A DNA stretch of 64,000 bases from CAKZYD01 sp039814715 (lineage in GTDB: Bacteria; Pseudomonadota; Alphaproteobacteria; Sphingomonadales; CAKZYD01), in assembly GCA_039814715.1 (NCBI GenBank), contig JBCCAR010000016.1, positions 1-64,000 of the forward strand. The letters are read 5' to 3'. The position numbers and the translations under genes are program-made. Under the pieces are notes generated by a model that saw only the letters and a list, made by a program, of their open reading frames with translations, was not told the origin of the DNA and did no database searches. Of this stretch, positions 34,842 to 43,543 are shown piece after piece (position 1 is the first letter of the stretch; each line of letters begins with the position of its first letter).

Positions 34842-36986
34842 ATGCAAATGACTGGCAAAACAGTAAGCGATTGGATGGACCTTGCGACCAAGGAGCTGCG
34901 GGGTAAACCCTTAGAAAAGCTCACTTGGGACACGCCGGAGGGCATTGCCGTTAAGCCGCTGTATACAGCCGAAGACGTGGCAGATGTAGAGCCATCGCTG
35001 CCTGGCTTTTTCCCGTTTACGCGCGGCGTTAAGGCGACGATGTACGCTGGCCGACCTTGGACCATCCGGCAATATGCAGGGTTCTCAACGGCAGAAGAAT
35101 CTAACGCGTTCTATAAGCGCAATCTTGCCGCCGGCCAAAAAGGCTTATCGGTCGCCTTCGATCTGGCCACCCACCGCGGCTATGATAGTGACCATGAACG
35201 CGTGACGGGCGATGTGGGCAAAGCGGGCGTCGCGATCGACAGTGTCGAAGATATGAAAATCTTATTCTCCGACATTCCGCTCGATAAAATGTCCGTGTCC
35301 ATGACCATGAATGGCGCAGTCATTCCGTGTCTGGCGTTCTATATTGTGGCTGCGGAGGAACAGGGCGTCTCCCCTGATAAACTCGCAGGCACCATCCAGA
35401 ACGACATCTTAAAGGAGTTCATGGTGCGCAACACTTATATATACCCGCCTGCGCCCTCGATGCGGATTATTGCCGACATCATTGAATATACTGCCCAGAA
35501 CATGCCGAAGTTCAATTCCATCTCCATTTCTGGCTATCACATGCAAGAAGCGGGCAGCACCCTCGCCCAGGAGCTCGCCTTCACGCTGGCTGACGGTATG
35601 GAATATGTCCGCGCAGCGATGTCAAAAGGGCTCGACGTGGATGCCTTTGCGCCGCGGCTGTCCTTCTTCTTCTGCATCGGCATGAACTTCTTCATGGAAG
35701 CGGCCAAGTTGCGCGCTGCGCGCACCATGTGGGCCAAAATCATGAAAGATTTTGGCGCCAAGAGCGAAAAATCCATGATGTTGCGCACTCACTGTCAAAC
35801 GTCTGGCGTGTCACTGACAGAGAAGGACGCCTATAACAACGTGATGCGTACCACTTTAGAAGCGCTGGCGGCTGTTCTAGGCGGCACGCAGTCCCTTCAC
35901 ACCAATGCGCTGGATGAAGCCATTGCCCTGCCAACGGATTTCTCCGCGCGCATTGCCCGCAACACCCAGCTTGTGCTGCAGGAAGAAACCGGCATCACCA
36001 ACGTTGTCGATCCTTTGGGCGGCTCTTATTATGTAGAAAGCTTAACCCGCGATTTAATGGCCGAAGCTCAAAAGCTCATTGATGAAGTTGAAGAGATGGG
36101 GGGCATGACGAAGGCGGTGGAAGCGGGCTTGCCAAAGCTTAAAATTGAAGAAGCAGCTGCAGCGAAACAAGCCCGGGTTGACCGCGGCGAAGAAGTGGTG
36201 GTGGGCGTGAATAAATACCCCAACCCCAATGAAGCAGACATAGAGCTGCTGGAAGTGGATAATGAAAAAGTCCGCGCGAGCCAGATTAAGCGGCTGAACG
36301 AAGTCCGCGCCTCGCGCGATGAAGCCGCCTGCCATGCAGCGCTTGAAGCGCTCACCGCTATCGCCAAATCTGGCGAAGGCAACCTCTTGGCGGCTTCCGT
36401 TGAAGCCGCGCGCGCGCGTGCCAGCTTAGGGGAGATTTCTATGGCCATGGAAACAGAGTTCGGCCGCCACAAGGCAGAGATCAAATCCGTCTCAGGCGTT
36501 TATGGCGGCGCGTATCAAGGCGATGAGGATTTTGCAGCGCTTACCCGCGATATTGACGCCTTCCAAGTCAGCGAAGGTCGCCGCCCACGCATGCTGGTGG
36601 TCAAAATGGGCCAAGATGGCCATGACCGCGGCGCAAAAGTCATTGCAACTGCCTTTGCTGATTTAGGCTTTGACGTTGACGTGGGCCCGCTGTTTCAAAC
36701 ACCGGAAGAAGCCGCCCGCCAAGCCATTGAAGCAGACGTCCACATCATTGGCGTCTCCTCGCTAGCAGCAGGTCATAAAACGCTCGTTCCGCAGCTCATT
36801 GATGCGCTCAAAGCGGAAGGTGCGGGCGATGTGAAGGTCATTTGCGGCGGCGTCATTCCCCCGGCTGATTATGATTTCCTCAAATCAAAAGGCGTGGCCG
36901 CTGTTTTCGGCCCCGGAACGAACATCGTCACAGCCGCTGGTGAAGTCCTTGGCCTCCTAGAGCGGCGCCCGCAAGCGGCGGAATAG
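34842..36986 (+). CDS. scpA: Methylmalonyl-CoA mutase
   Basis: A 714-residue adenosylcobalamin enzyme, the length of single-subunit ScpA/BhbA. It interconverts methylmalonyl-CoA and succinyl-CoA, completing propionyl-CoA breakdown. The N-terminal TIM barrel has TRGVKATMYAGRPWTIRQYAG at its start and the substrate segments DLATHRGYDSDHERV and GGTQSLHTNALDEA. The C-terminal B12 domain has the base-off motif GQDGHDRG (Asp592, His594) and later GGVIPPADYDFL. The start is ATG 34842 or the next ATG at 34848. No small mutA subunit gene adjoins; its GTPase chaperone MeaB is at 48511. Confidence 0.95.
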   Translation: MQMTGKTVSDWMDLATKELRGKPLEKLTWDTPEGIAVKPLYTAEDVADVEPSLPGFFPFTRGVKATMYAGRPWTIRQYAGFSTAEESNAFYKRNLAAGQKGLSVAFDLATHRGYDSDHERVTGDVGKAGVAIDSVEDMKILFSDIPLDKMSVSMTMNGAVIPCLAFYIVAAEEQGVSPDKLAGTIQNDILKEFMVRNTYIYPPAPSMRIIADIIEYTAQNMPKFNSISISGYHMQEAGSTLAQELAFTLADGMEYVRAAMSKGLDVDAFAPRLSFFFCIGMNFFMEAAKLRAARTMWAKIMKDFGAKSEKSMMLRTHCQTSGVSLTEKDAYNNVMRTTLEALAAVLGGTQSLHTNALDEAIALPTDFSARIARNTQLVLQEETGITNVVDPLGGSYYVESLTRDLMAEAQKLIDEVEEMGGMTKAVEAGLPKLKIEEAAAAKQARVDRGEEVVVGVNKYPNPNEADIELLEVDNEKVRASQIKRLNEVRASRDEAACHAALEALTAIAKSGEGNLLAASVEAARARASLGEISMAMETEFGRHKAEIKSVSGVYGGAYQGDEDFAALTRDIDAFQVSEGRRPRMLVVKMGQDGHDRGAKVIATAFADLGFDVDVGPLFQTPEEAARQAIEADVHIIGVSSLAAGHKTLVPQLIDALKAEGAGDVKVICGGVIPPADYDFLKSKGVAAVFGPGTNIVTAAGEVLGLLERRPQAAE

Positions 36987-37010
36987 GGCTATAAGGCCAC
37001 ACGCCCTCAT

Positions 37011-37018
37011 GTTATAAC
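37011..37018. promoter_or_regulatory. Palindrome upstream of the AbrB-Doc module
   Basis: GTTATAAC, a perfect 8-base palindrome 28 bases before the antitoxin ATG. It overlaps a TTATAA that could serve as a -10 element. Antitoxins of this type usually bind palindromes at their own promoter; this is the only clear one in the short gap after scpA. Confidence 0.4.
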
Positions 37019-37046
37019 GGTTGTTCGTACATTAAAGGAGCAGCGC

Positions 37047-37292
37047 ATGACCGGTCCGTCGGGCCTTAAAGGCAAAACAAAAATCACGCAAATCGGCAAC
37101 TCCATGGGTGTTATACTGCCTAAAGAAGTCCTTGCCGCGCTTAAGGTGGCCAAGGGCGACCAGCTAAGCCTTGTCCAAACCAGAGACGGCATTGAGCTGC
37201 GCCCCTATGACGCCGAATTTGAAGAGGAAATGGAGCTGGCGCGGCGCATTATGAAGAAATATCGTAATGCTCTAAGCGAGCTAGCGAAATAG
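37047..37292 (+). CDS. AbrB/MazE-like antitoxin
   Basis: An 81-residue DNA-binding antitoxin. The SpoVT-AbrB swapped-hairpin domain is clear: TKITQIGNSMGVILPKEVLA followed by KGDQLSLVQTRDGIELRP. The acidic helical tail (about 55-81) is the part expected to wrap the toxin. It is followed directly, with no spacer, by a Doc-type toxin, so the pair is a type II module. It likely represses its own promoter. The start ATG has AAGGAG close upstream. Context decides it is an antitoxin rather than a general regulator. Confidence 0.88.
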   Translation: MTGPSGLKGKTKITQIGNSMGVILPKEVLAALKVAKGDQLSLVQTRDGIELRPYDAEFEEEMELARRIMKKYRNALSELAK

Positions 37293-37688
37293 ATGACTCA
37301 ATGGCGCTGGGTATCTCGCGATACAGTCATTGCCCTCCAAGATATGCAAATCAGTCAGTTTGGCGGTCCATATGGCATCCGTGATGAGGGCCTGTTAGGC
37401 TCCGCCCTTGCACGGCCTGAAAACCAGGCGGCGTATAGAGAGCCTGATGTATTTGCGCTTGCTGCTGCCTATGCTTACGGCCTGGTTCGCAACCACCCCT
37501 TCGTTGATGGGAACAAACGAATTGGTCTTGTTGTGGCTGCAGTTTTCTTAGAGAAAAACCAGACTATGCTTGATGCAAAAGAAGCTGACGCGGTCCTCAC
37601 CATCTTGGCTCTGGCTGCGGGCGAGCTTAGTGAAGCGGCGCTGGCGGATTGGTTTAGAGCCAATAGCGTCCCGGTGCCTCCAGCCTGA
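37293..37688 (+). CDS. Doc-type Fic toxin
   Basis: A 131-residue protein of the Fic/Doc fold (death-on-curing). The active-site motif HPFVDGNKR is at residues 68-76, with the catalytic His68. Doc proteins phosphorylate elongation factor Tu, which stops translation; the Lys in NKR rather than Gly-Arg is typical of this branch. The N-terminal GGPYGIRDEGLLGSALARP is also typical of Doc. It begins immediately after the antitoxin stop (TAGATG). No Phd-type antitoxin is present; the partner is the AbrB-like gene. Confidence 0.9.
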   Translation: MTQWRWVSRDTVIALQDMQISQFGGPYGIRDEGLLGSALARPENQAAYREPDVFALAAAYAYGLVRNHPFVDGNKRIGLVVAAVFLEKNQTMLDAKEADAVLTILALAAGELSEAALADWFRANSVPVPPA

Positions 37689-37830
37689 TCCGATAGTCTC
37701 GGCATACGCCCCTGAGCAAGAATTTAACCGCAGTCTTATATGCCGCTGAGATACGGCACGTCCCCCTCGAAAACAGATAAAAAATCTGATACTGTCGTGA
37801 CGGCTTGGGCAATGAGACAGGGGCATTGCC

Positions 37831-38469
37831 ATGAAACAGTATTTTTTTGCCTGCGCTTGCGGCGCGGCTTTCCTAGCGGCGCCAGCGCACGCGATCACGC
37901 AAACGTCTGGTTTTGTGGAAACCAGCGGCGTCAATTCAACGATTGATTTGTGGTACTTCACGCTTGATTTTGATTTGATCACTGGAGTTCAAGTTGATCC
38001 GCGCGCCGGGGTTGACCCGCTGACCACTGAAAATGTCTCTGTGTTGCTCTACGAAAACGATGGCGTAGGCGGGCTTGGCAGCTTGCTGGCCCAAGCAGGG
38101 GCGCCAGCGCCGCTGCCTGGCAATGCGCGCGTTGAACTCGCGCTCACAGCAGGCGACTATGTGGTCGCGCTGAGCGCATTTGACCTGTTACCTGCAGAAG
38201 TGGGCAGTCCATTCCAGAGCGATTCGACCGTTCCGCTGAGCTTTGAATATGAACTCACGCTGGATCAAGCTGGCGGCAATGATGCGCGCTTTACCTGCAG
38301 CGTTGCGGGCAACTTAGATGGCAGTTTCACCCGGGCCGATAGCACTTTTGATCAAAGCGCCAACTGCCGTATTCCAGCGGCCCAGATTAACGAAGCACCG
38401 TCTTTAGCGTTGTTTGCTGCAATGGGATTAATCGGCGCGGCGCTGATTGGGCGGCGGGGCGCGCTATAG
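37831..38469 (+). CDS. DVUA0089-like exported protein with C-terminal sorting tail
   Basis: A 212-residue secreted protein. It has a signal peptide (about 1-22, CGAAFLAAPAHA) and a beta-rich central domain of the DVUA0089 type, with segments such as VDPLTTENVSVLLYENDGVG and ALTAGDYVVALSAFD. The C-terminus has a hydrophobic helix then basic residues (APSLALFAAMGLIGAALIGRR), the tripartite pattern of PEP-CTERM-like surface sorting tails, although no clear VPEP motif is seen. No exosortase gene is in the window. The stop overlaps that of the convergent DUF1145 gene by 6 bases. Confidence 0.72.
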   Translation: MKQYFFACACGAAFLAAPAHAITQTSGFVETSGVNSTIDLWYFTLDFDLITGVQVDPRAGVDPLTTENVSVLLYENDGVGGLGSLLAQAGAPAPLPGNARVELALTAGDYVVALSAFDLLPAEVGSPFQSDSTVPLSFEYELTLDQAGGNDARFTCSVAGNLDGSFTRADSTFDQSANCRIPAAQINEAPSLALFAAMGLIGAALIGRRGAL

Positions 38470-38751
38470 GCCCGCTTTTGAGCGCTGCGCCCGCTGGCGC
38501 GCAAGGTAGCTGGCGTGAAAGGCGCCGCTGACAATAATGAGGAGACTGTCAAGCCATTTGGGATTGCCGCTGGCGCCCAGAAGGCTGCGGAACATGAGCA
38601 ATTCCAAGCTGTGAATGATGAGTAAACCAAGTCCAAACCAGCGCAGCACCTTATCCCATGGTGCGGGGAATGGCAGAGCAATGTTTATGAGTACGCCAAG
38701 CCAAACCAGCCCAGCAATGGCGGTAATAATGGTCAACGGTGACTTGCTCAT
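38464..38751 (-). CDS. DUF1145-like small membrane protein
   Basis: A 95-residue protein with three hydrophobic helices (about 8-27, 37-57, 67-82), resembling DUF1145 (YhhL-like) proteins through LVWLGVLINIALPFPAPWDK and the following HSLELLMFR segment. The function is unknown. Its start overlaps the stop of the TetR gene upstream (ATGA at 38748-38751), so the two are translated together. The C-terminus is basic (ARQRAQRSKAGL), suggesting a cytosolic end. Confidence 0.75.
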   Translation of the reverse strand: MSKSPLTIITAIAGLVWLGVLINIALPFPAPWDKVLRWFGLGLLIIHSLELLMFRSLLGASGNPKWLDSLLIIVSGAFHASYLARQRAQRSKAGL

Positions 38752-39368
38752 TCAGCAGCAACTGCGCCAGGCTGGCCCTGTTCCAGGCCGACCACAAAAC
38801 GGTCTACCAAAATCCGTGCGAGCTCGCGCCGAGCGCGGGGCGGGATGCGGGCTAAGGAATTAGAAGATACGGAACATACACCATGCAGCGAGGCCCAGAG
38901 AGTCACAGCCGTTTTGCGCTGCTCTAAGGCGCCCTTCGCATCAAAATAAATGGAAATTGCTTGTTCGATATAAGCGAGCACCGTGTTCATCTTTTTCACA
39001 TAGGGCTCGGGCAGAGATTTGCCTTTGGGCAGCTTGTATTCTGTTACCAAGCGCCATCGATGATAGTGTTTTTGCGTGAAGCGGACATAAAAATCAGCCA
39101 GCTCATAAAGGCCTTCGCGTCCCTTCAGGCCCTTTAATTCGGTGTTAGCGGCAACAATCATTTCATCAATCATGCCTTCGGCTACGGCGATGATGATCTC
39201 ATAAAAGTCATCAAACACATTATAGAGTGTGCCAGGCGAATATCCGATGTCGCTTGCGACCTTGCGGATAGACGCTTCTTCAATGCCATTTTCAGCAATC
39301 ATCGCGCTGGCGGATGCGATGGCGAGAACGCCAATCTCTTCACGGCTATGGTCGCTGCGGCGGGCCAT
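38748..39368 (-). CDS. TetR family transcriptional regulator
   Basis: A 206-residue TetR-type regulator. The N-terminal helix-turn-helix spans about residues 10-55, with IEEASIRKVASDIGYSPGTL then YNVFDDFYEIIIAV. The remaining helical ligand domain is less conserved. ATG 39368 is chosen because GGAGAGAGG lies just ahead. It is divergent from the SDR gene at 39506, with 137 bases between, and heads the unit with the DUF1145 gene. The ligand is unknown; it may control the adjacent SDR. Confidence 0.9.
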   Translation of the reverse strand: MARRSDHSREEIGVLAIASASAMIAENGIEEASIRKVASDIGYSPGTLYNVFDDFYEIIIAVAEGMIDEMIVAANTELKGLKGREGLYELADFYVRFTQKHYHRWRLVTEYKLPKGKSLPEPYVKKMNTVLAYIEQAISIYFDAKGALEQRKTAVTLWASLHGVCSVSSNSLARIPPRARRELARILVDRFVVGLEQGQPGAVAAE

Positions 39369-39505
39369 GGGGCCTCTCTCCTTTAGCGCTGAGGGGACCA
39401 TCATTCTAAACGCTGTTCAGGCGCTGTCAAAGCTTCTCTTCATCGCCTATAGACAATGTCAGGTCAGCGCTGCTGAGCAGCCTACACGGGGAGCGTATTT
39501 CAATC

Positions 39506-40240
39506 ATGGCAGGATTAGACATGAATTTAGAGGGCAAAACGGCCCTGGTGACAGGCGCCAGCCGGGGGCTTGGCCGCGCCATAGCCCTTGGGCTTCATAG
39601 CGTTGGCGCGCATGTGATCGCTGCCGCGCGCCCATCAGATGACTTGTCATCTCTCGCAAGTGAGCTTGGCGCTCGCGGCACAATTTGGCCCTGCGATGCA
39701 ACGGGAGACGAGATTTTAGCGCATATTCAAGCAATGCCGCGGTTGGATATTCTTATCAATAATGCGGGCACAAACACGCCCCAGCCGTTCGTTGAGGTAG
39801 ACGATAGCGTCCTAGATCGGATGCTGGATCTCAACATACGCTCCGCGTTTCGCATTTCGCGCGAATGCGTGCGCAAAATGTCTGCCGGCAGTGTTATCAT
39901 CCATATGTCGTCGCAAATGGGCCATGTCGGCTCTCCGCGGCGCACTGTTTACTGCATGACCAAGCATGCCATTGAGGGGCTCACCAAAGCGATGGCAGTG
40001 GAGCTGGCGCCGCAAGGCATTAGAGTGAACGCTATTGCGCCGACATTCATTGAAACACCCATGACGCGGCCGATGCTGGCTGATCCCGGCTTTATGGCGT
40101 TTGTGAAACAGATGATCCCGATGGGGAAGGTCGGCCAACCCAGCCACGTCGCCAGCGCGGCCGTGTATTTGTGTTCGCCAGGAGCAGGCATGATCACCGG
40201 ACATTCCCTACTGGTCGACGGCGGCTGGACGGCCCAGTAA
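39506..40240 (+). CDS. SDR family NAD(P)-dependent oxidoreductase
   Basis: A 244-residue classical short-chain dehydrogenase. Visible features are the cofactor loop TGASRGLGRAIALG near residue 16, the NNAG motif (about 90), the Ser of HMSSQMGH and the catalytic YCMTKHA (Tyr-x-x-x-Lys), and the C-terminal GHSLLVDGGWTAQ. It is classical in length. The substrate cannot be told; the TetR neighbour divergent to it might respond to it. A short hairpin with a T run follows at 40255-40272. Confidence 0.92.
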   Translation: MAGLDMNLEGKTALVTGASRGLGRAIALGLHSVGAHVIAAARPSDDLSSLASELGARGTIWPCDATGDEILAHIQAMPRLDILINNAGTNTPQPFVEVDDSVLDRMLDLNIRSAFRISRECVRKMSAGSVIIHMSSQMGHVGSPRRTVYCMTKHAIEGLTKAMAVELAPQGIRVNAIAPTFIETPMTRPMLADPGFMAFVKQMIPMGKVGQPSHVASAAVYLCSPGAGMITGHSLLVDGGWTAQ

Positions 40241-40254
40241 CTGGTGTCCTTTGG

Positions 40255-40272
40255 CCCGAATGTCGGGTTTTT
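40255..40272 (+). terminator. Short hairpin terminator after the SDR gene
   Basis: CCCGA and TCGGG form a 5-base-pair stem around a 3-base loop, followed by five T residues. It lies 14 bases after the SDR stop. The stem is short, so this is a moderate call. Confidence 0.6.
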
Positions 40273-40333
40273 ACAATAATTCTCGCCTGTTTGCCTCATT
40301 ATGTAGATGTGTAGAGCGTTTCGGAGGGATGGC

Positions 40334-40453
40334 ATGCGCCTGTTCATAAAAGCGTTTTTGGTAGGGGCACTGTTTGGCGCTGCAAGTGCAATTGCAGCGC
40401 CGTTGGCACTCTCAGATGGCAACCATGACATCAAGATTGCTGACCACTTTTAG
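40334..40453 (+). CDS. Very small exported peptide
   Basis: A 39-residue reading frame behind a good ribosome site (CGGAGGGA about 6 bases before the ATG). Residues 1-22 form a textbook signal peptide: positive start MRLFIK, hydrophobic FLVGALFGAASAIA, small residues before cleavage. The mature part would be only about 17 residues, ending KIADHF. It may be a genuine small secreted peptide or the truncated start of a once longer secreted protein. It follows the SDR terminator and precedes the convergent DMT gene by 29 bases. Confidence 0.5.
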   Translation: MRLFIKAFLVGALFGAASAIAAPLALSDGNHDIKIADHF

Positions 40454-40482
40454 GGCGCTTTTGTTCGGTAAGCTGCTGACAG

Positions 40483-41385
40483 CTAGCGCTTCCCGGTCGC
40501 CAAAACCAATCCTACAATCCCCGCAGTGACGAGGCATACGCCAAGCAGGTCTCTTAAAGTAATGCGCTCTTTGAAGAAGAACACAGAGGCGCCGAGCATG
40601 AAAAGTATCTCTACCTGGCCCACGGCGCGCACATGGGCTGCGTTTTCAAGGGTAAACGCTGCAAACCAAGCAAGCGAACCAATCATGCCTGCGGCCCCGA
40701 CAAGTGCGCCAGCGCGCCAATGTTTAAACAGCAATGTTGTCTGGCCTCGCTCTTTCAGCGTCAGCAAGGCCAAAATGACGAGCGATTGAAACACTGTCAC
40801 GAAGGCTAACGTAAAACTTGCGCGCAAAAGGACGTTGCCTTGCTCGAGCGAGAGTGAAGCCCCGCGATAGGCGACGGCAGACAATCCAAAAAATGCCCCT
40901 GACGCAATTCCAATCAGCGCGGTTTTGTCAAACCAGCCGCCACCTTTGAGCCTGTCCTTTGGGAGTGACATCAACACAACACCAATAAGGCTCACGAAAA
41001 TAGCGATACCGATGTGCAATGACAGCGCATCGCCAAGAATGACGATGCCAAAGACTGCCGTTTGGATCGGCTCAGTCTTCGTGAAGACGGTCGCTGCTGT
41101 AAAGTTTTGGTAGCTGAAGAGGTGGATCAACAAGCCTGTGGCAATGATTTGCGCTAGGCCGCCAACCAGAGCGTATGCTGTGAATGAAAGAGTAACGCCT
41201 GGCCGGCCGGCGCCTTGCGCTAAGAGCACGATGGCAGCCAGTGCTATCGCCAAGGGCGCTGCGAAAATAAAGCGCGCGCCGGTGGCGCCCCACGTGCTGA
41301 GAACGCCTTTTAGGTTTTTCTGAAGGGCTGAGCGCAGGTTCTGACTAAAGGCTGCGAGTATGGTTATTGCTATCCAAGGTTCCAT
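40483..41385 (-). CDS. DMT (EamA) family transporter
   Basis: A 300-residue inner-membrane protein with ten hydrophobic helices in two five-helix repeats, the layout of EamA-type drug/metabolite transporters. Supporting segments are GASVFFFKERITLRDLLG near the end, the usual EamA signature, and ITIRLHS-free loops between repeats. Possible cargoes are amino acids or other metabolites; none can be chosen. The stop is followed closely by its convergent small neighbour at 40453. The gene stands alone and is divergent from the PdxH-like gene (116 bases). Confidence 0.88.
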   Translation of the reverse strand: MEPWIAITILAAFSQNLRSALQKNLKGVLSTWGATGARFIFAAPLAIALAAIVLLAQGAGRPGVTLSFTAYALVGGLAQIIATGLLIHLFSYQNFTAATVFTKTEPIQTAVFGIVILGDALSLHIGIAIFVSLIGVVLMSLPKDRLKGGGWFDKTALIGIASGAFFGLSAVAYRGASLSLEQGNVLLRASFTLAFVTVFQSLVILALLTLKERGQTTLLFKHWRAGALVGAAGMIGSLAWFAAFTLENAAHVRAVGQVEILFMLGASVFFFKERITLRDLLGVCLVTAGIVGLVLATGKR

Positions 41386-41501
41386 CGGGCCCGCTTACAG
41401 CACTTTGCAGCATTTGAGCACCAGCAAAGTCTGCCGCGCTGCAGCATAAGTAATTGGCGCCAAATGCTTGCCAGCTGCGCAGCCGGTACTAGGTCACTGC
41501 C

Positions 41502-42110
41502 ATGAGCGCGCACACAGTTCCGATGTTCTACGATGATTTGACAGCCTCTTATGGTGAGGCATGGCGGCTTTTGGTACGCGGCGTCAATGATCGCCGGTCT
41601 GCGTTTCACACCCCGGCTGTTGCGACCGTCGACCCTGCAGGATACCCGAAAGTGCGTACGGTCGTGCTGCGCGGGGCAGACCCATCGGATGGGTCCTTGC
41701 GGTTTCACACAGATAAGCGCGCAAGCAAGGTCACAGACATTGCAGGCCAGCCCAAAGTGTCCCTGCATTTCTATGAGAAGAAGGCAAAGATACAGCTGCG
41801 CCTCTCGGGCTTTGCCACCTGCCATGTGGATGGGCCGGTGAAAGAAGCGGCCTGGGCCGCCTCGCAGGACATGAGCCGGGAGTGCTACCGCGTTGACCGC
41901 GGCCCTGGGTCCATTGTGTCGGCAGCAAATGAGTGGTCCATTCCCCACGATGTTGATGACCCGGACATGGGGAAAGATAATTTCGTGGCGGTGTCCATCG
42001 CAGTCCAAAGCATCGAATGGCTATATCTTGCCCGCGGTGGGCATCGCCGGGCGCGCTTTCATGTTGGCCCGCAGGGCACTTTAGCGCAGGGCGAATGGCT
42101 TGTGCCTTAA
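41502..42110 (+). CDS. Pyridoxamine 5'-phosphate oxidase-like flavoprotein
   Basis: A 202-residue protein of the FMN-binding split-barrel fold. VATVDPAGYPKVRTVVLRG and LRFHTDKRASKVTDI are the typical FMN-binding beginning, and VSLHFYEKKAKIQLRLSG continues the barrel. The C-terminal PdxH region of true pyridoxal phosphate synthesis is shortened (IEWLYLARGGHRRARFHV), so this could be a PNPOx-like relative rather than the actual PdxH. It precedes msrA by 58 bases on the same strand. Confidence 0.82.
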   Translation: MSAHTVPMFYDDLTASYGEAWRLLVRGVNDRRSAFHTPAVATVDPAGYPKVRTVVLRGADPSDGSLRFHTDKRASKVTDIAGQPKVSLHFYEKKAKIQLRLSGFATCHVDGPVKEAAWAASQDMSRECYRVDRGPGSIVSAANEWSIPHDVDDPDMGKDNFVAVSIAVQSIEWLYLARGGHRRARFHVGPQGTLAQGEWLVP

Positions 42111-42168
42111 AGCGGCAAGGCTATATCTTATAGCCTAACCGCGTTTCACAACCGCAAAGAGCCTCATC

Positions 42169-42708
42169 ATGTCTGACCTGCAAACTGTTATTGTCGCCAG
42201 TGGCTGCTTTTGGTGCACGGAGGCTGTCTTCCTGCCGCTTAAAGGCGTCTCTAGCGTTGAATCGGGCTACATCGGCGGCAGTGTGGATAATCCAAGTTAT
42301 GACGCTGTGTGCACAGGGCGTACAGGCCATGCTGAAGGCGTGCGCATTACCTTTGATCCAGACGTCATTGCGCTCAGCCAGTTGCTGGATATCTTTTTTG
42401 CAACACATGACCCAACCCAGCTTAACCGCCAAGGCAATGATGTGGGCACGCAATATCGCAGCGCCCTCTTCCCGCTTGACGATGCGCAGCGCGATGAAGC
42501 CACGGCCGCTATTGCCCGCGCAAATGAATTATGGAACGGCAAAGTGGTGACCACCATTGAACCAGCGTCCAGGTTTTACGTCGCCGAAGCCTATCACCAA
42601 GACTATTTTGCGCGCAATCCGGGCAACCCCTATTGCGCTGCTATTGTTGCGCCGAAGGTTTCAAAAGCACGCCAGGCCTATGGCGCCCTTATGAAAGACA
42701 GCGCCTGA
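42169..42708 (+). CDS. msrA: Peptide methionine (S)-S-oxide reductase MsrA
   Basis: A 179-residue repair enzyme that reduces methionine-S-sulfoxide in proteins. The catalytic motif SGCFWCTEAVF puts the active cysteine at residue 13, with the family GCFWC pattern complete. VESGYIGGSVDNPSYDAVCTG and VAEAYHQDYFARNPGNPYC are the remaining signatures. No MsrB domain is fused. It lies after the PdxH-like gene and converges on the SDR gene (8 bases between stops), with a standard ATG. Confidence 0.96.
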   Translation: MSDLQTVIVASGCFWCTEAVFLPLKGVSSVESGYIGGSVDNPSYDAVCTGRTGHAEGVRITFDPDVIALSQLLDIFFATHDPTQLNRQGNDVGTQYRSALFPLDDAQRDEATAAIARANELWNGKVVTTIEPASRFYVAEAYHQDYFARNPGNPYCAAIVAPKVSKARQAYGALMKDSA

Positions 42709-42715
42709 GGCGCCG

Positions 42716-43543
42716 CTAGTCTTTGGCGGCAAGCTCACGCAGCCAGATGCGCGGGTCTTTGCCCTGATCGGGTCCAACAACCGTATAGCCGCCATCGACC
42801 AGAATTTCTGTTCCCGTCATAAAGCTCGCACCGCTTGAGCAGGCGAAGGCAACGGCCTGCGCAACTTCTTCGCCGCGGCCAATGCGCCCGCTTGGGTGAA
42901 AGGTTGCGCCGATGCGGTCGGCGGTGTCGATGTCGCCTGTTGCTTTTTCAATGGACGGCGACCAAGTCCAGGCCGGAATCACTGCAAGAACGCGGATATT
43001 GTCCTTCGCTAAGGTCACGGCTTCATTTTTTGTGGACACAAGAATGGCGGCTTTGGATGCTGGATAGAGGAGCGAGCCTGCGCGCCCAGATTTCGCAGAG
43101 GTGGAAGAGAGATTAATAATAACGCCGCCGCCAGCCGCCTTAAGGTGCGGGGCGACCTTCGCGACGAAAATGGCGCCGGAAATCAAATTGACATTGACCG
43201 AGTTGAGCCAGTCTTCGCGGGTGGCCTCTAGCCCAGGGTCTGGATAAAAGCATGCATTGTTAATGTGAAAATTGATGTCGCCAAAGGCATCGAGTGCGCG
43301 CGCTATGCAAGCGTCAATCTGATCATCCTGCGTGACATCCAGTTTCTGGAAGATGGCGCGGTCGCCAAGATCATCCGCGATGGCTTGGCCTTCTTGCGCG
43401 CTGCGCCCTGTCACCACAACATTAGCGCCGTAACCATGCAGCACCCGAGCGATGTCTTGGCCAATGCCGCCTGTTGAGCCAGTGACAATGGCTGTTTTTC
43501 CGGAAAAGTCGAATTGGATGTCTGGAAACTGCATGGATGTCAT
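42716..43543 (-). CDS. SDR family oxidoreductase
   Basis: A 275-residue short-chain dehydrogenase. The cofactor loop is VTGSTGGIGQDIARVLHGYG, the substrate-side residues are LSSTSAKSG and YPASKAA (catalytic Tyr-x-x-x-Lys), and the late GTEILVDGGY is typical. Instead of the usual NNAG it reads NNAC (HINNACFYPD). ATG 43543 has GAGAGGAG upstream, and is preferred to a TTG at 43567. It is divergent from the TonB receptor. The substrate is unknown. Confidence 0.9.
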   Translation of the reverse strand: MTSMQFPDIQFDFSGKTAIVTGSTGGIGQDIARVLHGYGANVVVTGRSAQEGQAIADDLGDRAIFQKLDVTQDDQIDACIARALDAFGDINFHINNACFYPDPGLEATREDWLNSVNVNLISGAIFVAKVAPHLKAAGGGVIINLSSTSAKSGRAGSLLYPASKAAILVSTKNEAVTLAKDNIRVLAVIPAWTWSPSIEKATGDIDTADRIGATFHPSGRIGRGEEVAQAVAFACSSGASFMTGTEILVDGGYTVVGPDQGKDPRIWLRELAAKD

